Part shown: positions 25,923 through 35,123 of the stretch, piece by piece
Numbering within the stretch: position 1 is the first letter of the stretch
Layout: each line of letters opens with the position of its first letter
DNA from: Microvirga roseola
Lineage (GTDB): Bacteria > Pseudomonadota > Alphaproteobacteria > Rhizobiales > Beijerinckiaceae
Length of the DNA stretch: 64,000 bases
Direction: 5' to 3'
NCBI RefSeq assembly: GCF_020866965.1
Contig: NZ_JAJATX010000015.1
Span: 21,870-85,869, forward strand
The notes under the pieces: model-generated
The model's input: only the letters and a program-made list of their open reading frames with translations
The model's database searches: none
Told to the model about the DNA's origin: nothing
Made by a program: the position numbers and the translations under genes

Positions 25923-26345
25923 ATGAGGAACGATCCTAAGAAGCCGAGTCCGAAGAAGCCGAGTCAGCGTCAGGATCTCAAACGGTGGGATGATGAGGGG
26001 GGTGCGCCCCGTTCAGGCCACCCTTCCCGCGAGCCCCCATTTGCGCCAGAGCGCGGAACGGGAACGACGCTCTATTACTTCAATATCCAGACCGGGAGCG
26101 GCCTTGTGGAAGACCCGGAGGGCGAGACCTATCCTGACCTCCAGACTGCGCGCAAGGCGGCACTCGCCCAAGCCGGTGACATGATTGCGGAAGGCGATCA
26201 GAAGGGCGAGGACCGGCGAAGCTGGCGCGTCGAGATCATGGACCGGGCCAATCAACCTGTCCTGACCGTCATGTTTTCGGAAGCGCTTCAACCCAAAACG
26301 GACCATCAAGCTGAATGGCCTCGCGGCCACCGCGCAGCAGAGTGA
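25923..26345 (+). CDS. DUF6894-type protein with basic N-terminus
   Basis: 140 residues. The first 40 are charged and repetitive (PKKPSPKKPSQRQDLKRW). The core TLYYFNIQTGSGLVEDPEGE, TYPDLQTARKAALAQAGDMI and WRVEIMDRANQPVLTVMF is the small DUF6894-like domain (YFN/D..G....D..G.....ARxEA). ATG 25923 is taken; the longer frame lacks support. Function unknown; the family is frequent in Rhizobiales. Confidence 0.65.
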   Translation: MRNDPKKPSPKKPSQRQDLKRWDDEGGAPRSGHPSREPPFAPERGTGTTLYYFNIQTGSGLVEDPEGETYPDLQTARKAALAQAGDMIAEGDQKGEDRRSWRVEIMDRANQPVLTVMFSEALQPKTDHQAEWPRGHRAAE

Positions 26346-26533
26346 GCCTGATGAGCAAAGGTTTCCTCCAAGCAGCAGGGACCAGCAGGAGGCTCTCGAC
26401 GCGTTCTGGAAAGCAGCAAAGAGCTTTGGAAGGGCAGCCTGCGGTAGCACCGAAGGCAAAGCTCAAGGGACGACGGGGCTATGGAGACGACGGGTTTCCC
26501 TCGCCCGACCAGCAGTGGTCAGAAGAGACATCT

Positions 26534-27643
26534 TCAAGGGACAAACACGAGAAACAGGAATGTTGCAAAAAGCACGAGGTGGACAAAACCGTAGAGAATG
26601 TTGGTTCGCCCAGTGCCGAATGTGAGGAGGCTCGCGACTGCCGTGAGCATGAGCATGACGGTGTCTTCGCCATCGAGCCCCAACACGAGGTCCCTCTTGA
26701 GCATGAGGTTGACCGCTGCAACCGCAGGAATAGTCAGGCTGATCGTGGCAAGCGAGGAACCGAGCGCCAGATTGAGGCTCTTCTGCAGCTGATTTCCTCG
26801 GGCCGCCCGAACCGCCGCCACGCTTTCCGGTAACAGGACCAGCAAGGCCACTACGACCCCTATGACGGCCTCAGGAGCGCCTACGAGCGTCGTGCCAACC
26901 GCAACGACAGCAGCAAACAGTTTCGAGAGCAGGATGACGGCGCTGAGCGACAGAGTGAGAAGAGCCGCGCTGACCGTAACGGCGCGGTTTTGCGGTATGT
27001 CCGAGTATTCATCGCTGCCCTCTGTCTCAAGGACAAGGAAGTAATCCCTATTGCGGACCGTCTGGATGTAGAGGAACACCCCATAGAGAGCCAGGGTGAT
27101 TAGTGTCACGAAGACGAGCTGGCTCGGCGAATAGAACGGCCCGAGGCGGGCCTGAGTGTAGTTCGGCAGAATGAGGGTGAGGGTTGCGAGCACGATGAGA
27201 ACGACGAGGTATGCATTTGCGCCCGTCACGCGAAAGCCTTGCTCGCGGTAGCGCATTCCGCCGAGCAGGATACACAGTCCGACGAGCCCGTTGCCGACAA
27301 TCATGATAATTGAGAATACTGTGTCACGGGCAAGCGCCGGGTTGCTCTCGCCATCCAGCATCACGGAGGTGATGAGCGCAACCTCGATTACCGTCACGGC
27401 GATGGTGAGAATGAGGGTGCCATAGGGCTCTCCCGTGCGGCGCGCGATCACCTCGGCATGATGGACTGCCGCGAATACAGTGCCAACCAGGATAGGAAAC
27501 AGCGCTGTGGCGAGAAGGATGCCTAATGGTGATTTGATGGTGTCAGTGCTGAAGCTGAAGGCAGAGGCAAGTGCGAAGAAGAGGAGCGCGGCGGCAGGGA
27601 ACGCCCATGCTGGAAAGGGCATCAATCTGCTGAGGTTAAACAT
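26534..27643 (-). CDS. chaA: Calcium/cation:proton antiporter, ChaA type
   Basis: 369 residues, about eleven transmembrane helices. The two inverted CaCA repeats are clear: GEPYGTLILTIAVTVIEVAL in the first half and GAPEAVIGVVVALLVLLPES with AARGNQLQKSLNLALGSSLA in the second, with the ion-binding Glu in each. A variable acidic loop (ETEGSDEYSDIPQ) separates them. ATG 27643 follows AGAGG; a GTG five codons earlier is possible. It exports Ca2+ or Na+/K+ in exchange for protons, which fits the potassium uptake genes nearby. Confidence 0.92.
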   Translation of the reverse strand: MFNLSRLMPFPAWAFPAAALLFFALASAFSFSTDTIKSPLGILLATALFPILVGTVFAAVHHAEVIARRTGEPYGTLILTIAVTVIEVALITSVMLDGESNPALARDTVFSIIMIVGNGLVGLCILLGGMRYREQGFRVTGANAYLVVLIVLATLTLILPNYTQARLGPFYSPSQLVFVTLITLALYGVFLYIQTVRNRDYFLVLETEGSDEYSDIPQNRAVTVSAALLTLSLSAVILLSKLFAAVVAVGTTLVGAPEAVIGVVVALLVLLPESVAAVRAARGNQLQKSLNLALGSSLATISLTIPAVAAVNLMLKRDLVLGLDGEDTVMLMLTAVASLLTFGTGRTNILYGFVHLVLFATFLFLVFVP

Positions 27644-28082
27644 GCCTCTATCTTCCACTAATGGACAAAACTAGGGACGGCAACAAGGCTATTCCTCTGG
27701 GTACAGTTCCTTGCAGGCCTTGTAACACTATTCATAAGGCAGCTCAGCGGGGAGTTGCGCATCCCACCGATGTCCAACGGTCCTACAATGCGAAGCTCCT
27801 AGATGCAGCGTGGAAATCGAACGGTTCAGCGTTGGCCCTCTACCGTGAGGGCACCGTTAACGCTTCGGGCCATGCCCTCGATCAGGCTGTACCCATTGAT
27901 CCTTTCCGCCGCGTGGCCGCAAGTCCAACGCCGTTGTCTTCGATGAAGAGGACCAAGTCGTCATCCTGATGCAGTCCGACCCGAATGGTGCCGCTGAATT
28001 TCTGCAATGCACCGGAGAACTGACATTACTGTTACGGTTAAAACCTAGCGTAGAGCTAGTACAACTAAATAAAATACCAACT
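27644..28082. other. Stretch without a definable gene
   Basis: A frame near 27920-28095 reads NAVVFDEEDQVVILMQSDPN and more, which looks protein-like, but it has a stop just upstream and no start codon, so it may be a gene end. Nothing else is recognisable. Confidence 0.4.
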
Positions 28083-28158
28083 TGTACAGTAGCTTAGCCT
28101 TGTAAGGCATCAAATCATAATCCTTGTGTCAGGGGTTCAAATCCCTCCTCCGCTACCA
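28083..28158 (+). pseudogene. Decayed tRNA-Met (CAT) gene, 3' part intact
   Basis: From about 28114 the sequence matches alphaproteobacterial elongator tRNA-Met: anticodon loop ATCATAA (anticodon CAT), GTGTCAGGGG, T-loop TTCAAAT, 3' acceptor strand CTCCGCT and encoded ACCA ending at 28158. The 5' half is degenerate: the acceptor strand TGTACAG pairs with only about half of its partner, the anticodon stem (ATCAA/TCCTT) does not form, and the D-arm is one base short. The terminator that follows is intact. A conserved 3' end with a lost 5' half is what tRNA-targeted integration leaves behind. Confidence 0.6.
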
Positions 28159-28167
28159 TCAAAAAAG

Positions 28168-28197
28168 CTCGCTAGGTCAAAGGCTTGGCGGGTTTTT
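28168..28197 (+). terminator. Rho-independent terminator after the tRNA relic
   Basis: CTCGCTAGG, 7-base loop, CTTGGCGGG, then TTTTT. All nine stem positions pair (three G-T). It follows the tRNA CCA by 9 bp. Confidence 0.7.
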
Positions 28198-28799
28198 CAT
28201 TGCCCGAAAACCCGCGGCGGCGTGTTGCAACGGTCTGCAACGAGAGCCGTTATTTTTCAATGGGTTACAATCAGGCCCATTTGGCTCCATGCAACACGGA
28301 TGGAACACGAAGAAGCATTCGCAATTGGCTTTGTCGTTCTGGCTGGGAGGTGGCACCGCTTTTGCTCCCTGCGAGGTCTTCGGCAGCTCTCGAAGGGTAG
28401 ACGATGGCTTAAGGTCGGCTCCTGGCACTTCTCGGAAGTAGGCCGAGGGTCTGCTCTAGCAAGGAACAGCGGACGTTCCCGGAGGGCAGGGGATCGTCAT
28501 TGCATGACCCACAGAAGACATTCCAATGTGACGGTTGCCTCAAGCTGTCGCTTGTTCGGGTTTGTTCCCGATCAATCAGCTACGTGGCATTCTGGACGAC
28601 CCAGGCTGTGCGGCCACGCCTAATTAGCTGGCCCAGCCGCTTACCTGAGACTTGTCTGGGAACCTTGCTGCGCATATCTGCCATTTTCCCGTTCAGCCAT
28701 CCCGTTCGACGGCAGATCATCAGCACCCTGACGTTCCTGCGCAGTGCCGCCCTTCTAACGGCCTCTTCGACCCTGATTCTGTCCTTCGTTAGTGTTGAC
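28198..28799. other. Stretch without a recognisable gene
   Basis: Open frames on both strands have atypical composition and no family match. It may be remnants of whatever was deleted between the tRNA relic and the potassium genes. Confidence 0.45.
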
Positions 28800-29000
28800 G
28801 AAAGGGCGAGGGGTGGGGCCGGCTGCTGGTCCTGATAGCCGGTGCTACGGCTGTATGGCTCCTCGCATCTATAAGGAGGCACCCGGGGCATACGGTGATC
28901 CGGGTCGGCGACACCCTCGTGTTCTACGGCCGCTCATCCGAGCTGATAGAGCTCAGCCGTACGGCCGCAGGGTCGTCGTGGAGATTGAGCGTTAAGAGCG
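28800..29000 (+). pseudogene. Membrane protein with TrkA-C domain, C-terminal fragment
   Basis: One frame reads WGRLLVLIAGATAVWLLAS, then TVIRVGDTLVFYGRSSELIE and LSRTAAGSS. This is a membrane helix followed by a TrkA-C (RCK_C) domain with its IRVGDTLVxYG signature, as in potassium-channel or RCK-linked proteins. No start or N-terminal portion is in frame, and the preceding DNA is not recognisable. It directly precedes trkA, so a larger potassium-handling locus may have lost a gene. Confidence 0.45.
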
Positions 29001-29137
29001 AGCAGTCGCAGGATGGGGCTACATGCTCATCCGGGTGAGTGAGGAAGATCCTCGTGTTGTGGGATAGATCTGCGCGTCCTTGCGGAGGCTGCCCTACATA
29101 ACATCGGAGCCAAGTTTTCTCGAAGGGCGAGGCCAGC

Positions 29138-30523
29138 ATGAGAGTGATTGTGTGCGGTGCGGGACAGGTCGGCACGACCATTGCCCGCCATCTCGCGACC
29201 GAGGGAATTCATGTCACGGTTGTCGACATCTCTCCGGAACACGCGCGCAGGGCCGACGAGAGCTATGACGTCCGCGGCATGATTGGTCACGCCTCCCACC
29301 CCGAGGTCCTGGAGCGCGCCGGTGCGCGGGATGCCGACATGCTCATCGCGGTGACCCGCTCGGACGAGGTCAACATGGTCGCCTGCCAGGTGGCCTATTC
29401 CCTATTCAATGTTTCCCGCCGCATCGCCCGTGTCCGGCACCACGGCTATCTGGCGCCGATCTGGCGCGGCCTCTACGCCTCCGACCAGCTGCCCATCGAC
29501 GTGATCATCTCCCCGGAGGTCGAGGTCGCGAACGGCATTGTGCGCCGCCTGCGGACCCCCGGCGCCTTCGATACCGTCGCTCTGGCTAATGGGCGGGTTC
29601 AACTTCTTGGCGTTCACTGCAATACCGGAGGCTGCTCCCTGGTCGGGCGGAAGATGAGGGAGCTGGCATCCTCAGGGGGCTCCGGCATCGTGATCGGGGC
29701 CATCGTGCGCAACGGGCAGGCCTTCGTCCCCCGAGGAGAGGATCGGGTCCAGCGAGGTGACGACGTGTACGTCATCACCGAAACGGCTCACGTGGACCGC
29801 GTCATGACCTTTCTAGGTCATGAAGAGCAGATTGCCCGCCGCATCGTGATTGTGGGCGGCGGCAATGTCGGCCTAAACCTTGCCAGCCGGATTGCCCGCA
29901 ATGCGCCTTATGTTTCGCTCAAGGTGGTCGAGCATTCCCGCGAGCGGGCCGAGTTCATCTCCCGCGAGCTTCGGGGTGCCGCCGTGGTGATCCAGGGCGA
30001 CGCGCTCGACAAGGACGTCCTGCTTGAGGCCAATGTCCAAAGCGCCGAGACAATCATCGCCGTTACTAACGACGACGAGACGAATATCTTCGCCTCGGTT
30101 CTGGCAAAGCGCGAGGGCTGTTCCCGGGCCATCACCTTGGTGAATAAGACCTCCTACGAGCATGTGCTGCCGGCCCTGGGCATCGACGCGGTTGTCAGCC
30201 CGAGCGCGATTACGATCTCGACCATTCTGCGCCATGTGCGCCACCGCTCGATCTCGGCTCTCTACACCCTCCGGGAGGATTTCGGCGAGGTGATCCAGGC
30301 GACCGCTCAGGAGGGCTCACGGCTGGTCAGGGGCACCCTCCGCGACGCCGGGCTGCCCGACGGGATGCTGGTTGGCGCCATCGTCCGTAACGGGGAGGTG
30401 ATCATTCCAACCAGCTCGACCTCGGTCCATCCGGGAGACAACGTCATCGCGGTGGTCGCCTATCGGGCCCTGCGCAAGGCCGAGGCGATCCTGGCCGGCC
30501 AATCGCGCGAGGCGACAGGCTAG
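29138..30523 (+). CDS. trkA: Trk potassium uptake system, NAD-binding peripheral subunit TrkA
   Basis: 461 residues, two tandem RCK halves. The first has the Rossmann motif VCGAGQVGTTIA and ends with a TrkA-C domain (about residues 145-225, VIGAIVRNGQAFVPRGEDRV). The second has VIVGGGNVGLNLASRIA and its own TrkA-C domain (RLVRGTLRDAGLPDGMLVGA). TrkA binds NAD(H)/ATP on the cytoplasmic face and gates TrkH. The gene is followed by trkH after 8 bp. Confidence 0.97.
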   Translation: MRVIVCGAGQVGTTIARHLATEGIHVTVVDISPEHARRADESYDVRGMIGHASHPEVLERAGARDADMLIAVTRSDEVNMVACQVAYSLFNVSRRIARVRHHGYLAPIWRGLYASDQLPIDVIISPEVEVANGIVRRLRTPGAFDTVALANGRVQLLGVHCNTGGCSLVGRKMRELASSGGSGIVIGAIVRNGQAFVPRGEDRVQRGDDVYVITETAHVDRVMTFLGHEEQIARRIVIVGGGNVGLNLASRIARNAPYVSLKVVEHSRERAEFISRELRGAAVVIQGDALDKDVLLEANVQSAETIIAVTNDDETNIFASVLAKREGCSRAITLVNKTSYEHVLPALGIDAVVSPSAITISTILRHVRHRSISALYTLREDFGEVIQATAQEGSRLVRGTLRDAGLPDGMLVGAIVRNGEVIIPTSSTSVHPGDNVIAVVAYRALRKAEAILAGQSREATG

Positions 30524-30531
30524 GCGAACCG

Positions 30532-32022
30532 ATGCGTGAGACTCCCTTTCCAGGCTCGTGGGCACCGCCCTATGCCCGTCCGGTGTTCTACATCACCGGC
30601 GGTATGCTCATTGCCCTCTCGGCCGCCATGCTCCTGCCCGTGGCTGTCGATCTGATCGATGGCGATCCGGACTGGAAGGCCTTTCTCATCGCCAGTATCA
30701 TCACCTTCGCCTGCGGGGCAGTGCTGATGCGCACCACCCGGTGCCGGCTGTCCGGAGGGCTGACGGTGCGCCAGGCCTTTCTACTGACGCCAGTGGCGTG
30801 GACGACCGTCGCTCTGTTCGGCGCGATCCCGCTCTACATTTCGGATTATGCCCAGCTGAGGGACAGCTTCACCAACGCCTTCTTCGAAGCCATGTCAGGT
30901 CTGACGACAACCGGTGCGACGGTGATCGTCGGGCTGGATACCGCGCCGCAGGGCATCCTTCTCTGGCGGGCGCTGCTGCAATGGCTGGGCGGTATCGGCA
31001 TCATCGGGGTGGCCATTGCCATCCTGCCGGCCCTTGGGGTTGGTGGCATGCAGCTGTTCCGGACGGAGTCGTCCGACCGTTCGGAAAAGGTCATGCCGCG
31101 CGTGCGCGAGATCGCTGCCGGCATCTTCCTGATCTACCTGGGGCTGACGGTGCTGTGCGGGCTGGCCTACTGGCTGGTCGCGATGACGCCATTCGAAGCC
31201 CTCGCACATGCGCTGACGACCGTCTCGACCGCCGGGTTCTCCACCTCTGACGCCTCGCTGGGGCATTGGGACAGTGCCGCCCTCCACTGGATTGCGACCC
31301 TGTTCATGCTCTCGGGGGCTGTGCCGTTCGTTCTTTATCTCCGCCTAACCCAGGGGCAACATGATGCCCTGCGTGACAGCCAGGTCTGGTTTCTGGCGGG
31401 CCTGCTGGCCGTGGTGATCGTGGCTGTCGCAACATGGCTGACCCTGGCGGGAGGCCACGGGGTTGCTGACGCACTCCGCCTGGCCGCCTTCAACGTGGTG
31501 TCGGTGGTGACCACTACCGGCTACGCCACGGCGGACTACACGTTGTGGGGCAACGTCATGGTCGGCTTGTTCTTCGGCCTGATGTTCGTCGGCGGCTGCA
31601 CGGGATCGACCACCGGCGGGATGAAGATCTTCCGCTTTCAAGTGATGATCCGCATGCTCCACAGCCACTTCTTGCGTCTGCTCTATCCCCGGGGCGTATT
31701 TCCCCGCGTCTATGCGGGCCGCGTACTGCCGGACGATGTGATCGGCTCCGTGGTGGTGTTCTTCTCGCTGTATTTCATCTGCTACAGCGCCCTGACAGTT
31801 GCCATGATGGCGTTCAATCTGGATTTTCTGACCAGCGCCAGTGCCGCGGTGGCCGTGTTGTCGAATGTGGGACCGGGCCTGGGGCCGACTATCGGGCCGG
31901 CCGGCAACTTCGCCACGCTCCCGGATGCCTCGAAGTGGCTTCTCTGCTTCGGCATGCTGCTGGGGCGGCTGGAGCTCTTCTCAGTCCTGATCCTGTTCCT
32001 GCCCCAGTTTTGGCGCGGGTAG
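30532..32022 (+). CDS. trkH: Trk potassium uptake system, transmembrane subunit TrkH
   Basis: 496 residues. The four selectivity-loop regions are SGLTTTGATV, STAGFSTSD, TTTGYATAD and SNVGPGLGPT, and RTESSDRSEKVMPRVREIA is a conserved cytoplasmic loop. ATG 30532 gives the short N-terminus MRETPFPGSWAPPYARPV before the first helix. It forms the K+ channel and works with TrkA; both genes are translated from one message. Confidence 0.97.
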   Translation: MRETPFPGSWAPPYARPVFYITGGMLIALSAAMLLPVAVDLIDGDPDWKAFLIASIITFACGAVLMRTTRCRLSGGLTVRQAFLLTPVAWTTVALFGAIPLYISDYAQLRDSFTNAFFEAMSGLTTTGATVIVGLDTAPQGILLWRALLQWLGGIGIIGVAIAILPALGVGGMQLFRTESSDRSEKVMPRVREIAAGIFLIYLGLTVLCGLAYWLVAMTPFEALAHALTTVSTAGFSTSDASLGHWDSAALHWIATLFMLSGAVPFVLYLRLTQGQHDALRDSQVWFLAGLLAVVIVAVATWLTLAGGHGVADALRLAAFNVVSVVTTTGYATADYTLWGNVMVGLFFGLMFVGGCTGSTTGGMKIFRFQVMIRMLHSHFLRLLYPRGVFPRVYAGRVLPDDVIGSVVVFFSLYFICYSALTVAMMAFNLDFLTSASAAVAVLSNVGPGLGPTIGPAGNFATLPDASKWLLCFGMLLGRLELFSVLILFLPQFWRG

Positions 32023-32144
32023 AGCCCTCACGATGGGTCACCGCCTTGCTACAACGTTTCTCACGGCAATTACCAGTCTTCTCGCCGACCTCGTCAGGCC
32101 GATCTTTTCGATCTTCGTGGGCAAAGGGCACCTGCGAACCTAGG

Positions 32145-32505
32145 CCCTTGCGCATGTAGTCGGTCTGCTGTCCGCTTGCGCCGCGGTTGCCTTCCGGCTT
32201 GCGATCAATGCGTTTCAGCTCCTGTGGCTCGGCACCATGTCGGAGTGCGTGGTCGGCGCAGCGCAGAGCGTTGCTTGGCCCATCATTCTCATCGCCCCGC
32301 CGTCGGCGGCGTTGCCCTCGGGTTGCTGCTCTTCATGCCCGGACGGCGGGCTGGTGGTCCGGCCGACGTGATCGAGGCGCCACCTTCGGTCCTGACCGGC
32401 TTCGTCTCCGGGGCGGGGCGCTCGGAGCGCTAGTGACGCTTGCGTCCGGCGGGAGCATCGGACGCAAGGGGCCTGTTATCCACCTCGCTACCCCTAAAAG
32501 GGGGC
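32145..32505 (+). pseudogene. ClC chloride channel, N-terminal fragment with frameshifts
   Basis: Across three frames the region spells CAAVAFRLAINAFQLLWLGT, then PAVGGVALGLLLFMPGRRAG, GPADVIEA and GALVTLASGGSIGRKGPVIH followed by LA. These are the first helices and the selectivity motif GREGP (here GRKGP) of ClC channels. The frames change near 32290 and 32410 and the gene stops at about 32505, so only about a quarter remains. Confidence 0.7.
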
Positions 32506-32814
32506 TTAGACAGTAGCCAGCGGGCTGAAGAGCCTGATCAGAAGCCCACAGAACTGAAATCCGAGCACGAACAGTACAGCTCCCTCGATCAGGGAGGCGG
32601 TCCAGCGACCTTGGGACACTGCGCCATCATAGTAGCTCCAGACCAGTGCGGCTACATGGGCGAAGAGGCTGGAGCGCGGCGTGCGTTCGAGATCAGGTGG
32701 AAGGAGCGAGTAGAGGAGAAGCCCGAGCCTTGAAGCCGTGGATCGGATGAATCTGATGCTCAATGCTGTATTGCTACCGTCCTGCTGCAGTGGTGCCGTC
32801 ACTGCGCTCAGCAC
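32506..32814 (-). CDS. Possible small membrane protein downstream of a TetR gene
   Basis: 102 residues, GTG start at 32814, five bases after the TetR stop. Two hydrophobic segments are visible (ASRLGLLLYSLLP and LIEGAVLFVLGFQFCGLLIR). The context suggests a gene co-transcribed with the TetR regulator, but there is no family match and no clear ribosome-binding site. Confidence 0.4.
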   Translation of the reverse strand: MLSAVTAPLQQDGSNTALSIRFIRSTASRLGLLLYSLLPPDLERTPRSSLFAHVAALVWSYYDGAVSQGRWTASLIEGAVLFVLGFQFCGLLIRLFSPLATV

Positions 32815-32819
32815 ATGGC

Positions 32820-33310
32820 TTATCTGGGAGGATGGCCGGGCACGTCGAGAAGGCCGAATACCTTTGAGATCCGCTCAAGAAGGCGGCCGCTCAATGCGTC
32901 CTCCTGCAGGTCTCGGCTAAGTTGATTGTCGACGACCAGGTGGGACAGGCCATGCACTAGCGACCAGGCACCAAGTGCGGCTTCCCGAGGCAGTGCCGCT
33001 CCAGAGCCTGCGGCGACGTCCAGGAGGACGGCAAACGCCTGCTGGGCCTCCTGCTGGAGTTCTGGATAAGCTTGTCGGTCGAGGCCGCTCCCGAACATCA
33101 GTCGAAATGTTCCTGGATGATCAGAGGCAAAGCGCAGGTATCCCTGGCCAATGGCCAAGATACAGTCGCCCTGGGTATTAACTATCGCCGCCTCAAACGC
33201 GTCCCGCAGGCGCCGGAAACCATCTGCGGCCACTGCTGCAAGCATGGCCTCCCGGGTCGGAAAGTGGCGGTATGGAGCATTGTGGGAGACGCCTGCAAGG
33301 CGGGCGGCAG
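32820..33310 (-). pseudogene. TetR/AcrR regulator (WHG-type C-terminal domain), 5' end lost to an IS6 remnant
   Basis: The frame contains the HTH end AARLAGVSHNAPYRHFPTRE, AMLAAVAADGFRRLRDAF, then FASDHPGTFRLMFGSGLDRQ and LVHGLSHLVVDNQL, typical of TetR proteins with a TetR_C_33/WHG domain. The start codon and first half of the HTH are replaced at about 33310 by an IS6 transposase fragment. An internal ATG at 33245 could only give a protein without DNA-binding activity. Confidence 0.75.
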
Positions 33311-33486
33311 CGGTTCAGAAGTTCAGGCGCGTAGCGGATAATCCACCTGTGAATGGTCGCGTGATCGACCTTAATGCCGCGCTCAGCCATCATCTCCTCA
33401 AGATTCCGCAGGCTCAGATTGTAAGCCAGGTACCACCGGACGCAGAGCAGGATGACTGTACGATCGAAATGTCTGCCTTTGAACAC
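33310..33486 (-). mobile_element. IS6-family transposase, N-terminal fragment
   Basis: GTG at 33486 opens FKGRHFDRTVILLCVRWYLA, YNLSLRNLEEMMAERGIKVD and HATIHRWIIRYAPELLNR, the HTH part of an IS6-type transposase close to the copy at 38.0-38.7 kb. It ends where the TetR frame begins; the DDE domain is gone. Confidence 0.75.
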
Positions 33487-33800
33487 CAGTGTCTCCGCTG
33501 CTGTGACCATGGCCACCGTAGCTGAAACTCTGAAACAAGATATTTGCGACGTGTGTGGACGCCCCGTGTGACGCAAGAGAAATCTTCGGGTTTGATGCAG
33601 CGCGTGGTCAGGGCTGAGTGTGCGTGCACCTCGGAGCAGACTAATCCGGTACGCTAGGGCACCAACTTCGGGAGCTCCTATCAACCGCCAAGTTCCTTTT
33701 TCGCTACGTGGGGCGGATAGTTCGAAAGGTTCAAGTTGCGTCGCAAACAACGGGTCGTGGGGGCAGGCAGTGGTCGAGGCCGGATGCTTGGGAGGAACAC

Positions 33801-35123
33801 ATGACCGCAGGGCGGAGGGAACGAGGCCTATTCGAGTTCTATGAGGATGACCCTGAACGGGCCGATTACCTGATCTTCGGCAGACGGGCGGGCCTAGGAC
33901 GACGCGGTTTCCTAAAGGGAGCAGGACTGGCCGCGGTGGGCGCAAGCCTCGGCAGCGCCATTCCGTTCAGCACGAGCATGCCACCCGGTCTCGTCCCGGT
34001 CGCTCTGGCTCAAAGCGCAGGAGACGATCCCCTGCAGGGCAAAGAGGGCCTGATCGTTCACAACGACCGCCCGATCAACGCGGAAACCCCGGTTCACCTG
34101 CTCGATCCGGACATCACCCCCAACAACCGGCACTTCGTACGTAACAACGGGCTGGTGCCCGAGGCCGCCAGGCAGGGCGATGCGCAAGGCTGGAAGCTAG
34201 CGGTGGATGGGGAGGTCAATCAGCCCCTGGAACTCACGCTCGATGAACTGAGGAGCCGCTTCACCCCGGTGAATCTAAAGCTGCAGCTCGAATGCGGCGG
34301 CAATGGCCGGGCCGGCTTCAATCCGCCCGCCCGGGGCAACCAGTGGGCCCTGGGCGCAGTGGGCAATTCGGAATGGACCGGGGTTCGGCTTGGCGACGTG
34401 CTCCGGGCCGCCGGGCTGAAGGACAGCGCCGTCTATACGGCTCATTACGGCAGCGACGTTCATCTGAGCGGCGATCCAGACAAGCCGGTCATCTCGCGGG
34501 GCGTTCCCATCTGGAAAGCCATGGACCCGCATACGATCATCGCCTTCGCGATGAACGGAGAGCCGATCCCTGCGCTCAACGGTTTCCCCGTCCGCCTCGT
34601 CGTTCCGGGCTGGCCGGGCTCCGCCTCGCAGAAATGGCTCACGCGCATCACCATCCGCGACCAGGTTCATGACGGTCCGGGAATGACGGGCATGTCCTAC
34701 CGCGTACCCGCTTATCCGGTGCAGCCCGGGGCCGATGTACCGCTGGAGGACTTCCGCATCATTCAGGCCATGCCGGTGAAGTCAATCATCACCTATCCGG
34801 CGACCGGCACGACCCTGCCGCGCGACAACCGGATGATCGAGGTGCGGGGGCATGCCTGGGCCGGTGACCGTCGGGTCTCCCAGGTTGACGTCAGCACCGA
34901 CTACGGCTCGACGTGGATCCCGGCGGAGCTCGACCCGCCTCCAAACCCGTATTCCTGGCAGCGCTGGCGCGCCCGCCTGAACTTCCCGACCAGGGGCTAT
35001 TACGAGGTCTGGGCAAGGGCGACTGATGATCAGGGCGTGATGCAGCCCTTCGAGGTCATGTGGAACCCGCGCGGGTATCTGAACAACTCGATGCACCGCA
35101 TCGCCCTGACGGTGCCCACCTGA
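33801..35123 (+). CDS. Sulfite dehydrogenase catalytic subunit (SorA/SoxC-like molybdopterin enzyme)
   Basis: 440 residues. A twin-arginine signal lies in GRRGFLKGAGLAAVGASLGS, so the folded enzyme is exported. The molybdenum-ligating Cys is in LQLECGGNGRAGFNPP (Cys165). Other sulfite-oxidase-fold blocks are WALGAVGNSEWTGVRLGDVL, AMNGEPIPALNGFPVRLVVP and WPGSASQKWLTRITI; the C-terminal dimerisation domain has RGHAWAGDRRVSQVDVSTD. ATG 33801 follows GGGAGG. The next gene, overlapping by one base, is a cytochrome c, as in sorAB. Reaction: sulfite to sulfate in the periplasm. Confidence 0.9.
   Translation: MTAGRRERGLFEFYEDDPERADYLIFGRRAGLGRRGFLKGAGLAAVGASLGSAIPFSTSMPPGLVPVALAQSAGDDPLQGKEGLIVHNDRPINAETPVHLLDPDITPNNRHFVRNNGLVPEAARQGDAQGWKLAVDGEVNQPLELTLDELRSRFTPVNLKLQLECGGNGRAGFNPPARGNQWALGAVGNSEWTGVRLGDVLRAAGLKDSAVYTAHYGSDVHLSGDPDKPVISRGVPIWKAMDPHTIIAFAMNGEPIPALNGFPVRLVVPGWPGSASQKWLTRITIRDQVHDGPGMTGMSYRVPAYPVQPGADVPLEDFRIIQAMPVKSIITYPATGTTLPRDNRMIEVRGHAWAGDRRVSQVDVSTDYGSTWIPAELDPPPNPYSWQRWRARLNFPTRGYYEVWARATDDQGVMQPFEVMWNPRGYLNNSMHRIALTVPT

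Noticed and set aside
26315..26833. 172-codon frame overlapping the antiporter gene on the opposite strand
   Set aside because: Most of it is antisense to the well-conserved CaCA protein and its residues are atypical (Lys/Glu/Cys/His-rich).
27920..28095. Protein-like frame NAVVFDEEDQVVILMQSDPN
   Set aside because: A stop lies just upstream, no start codon or ribosome-binding site is present, and no family is recognised.
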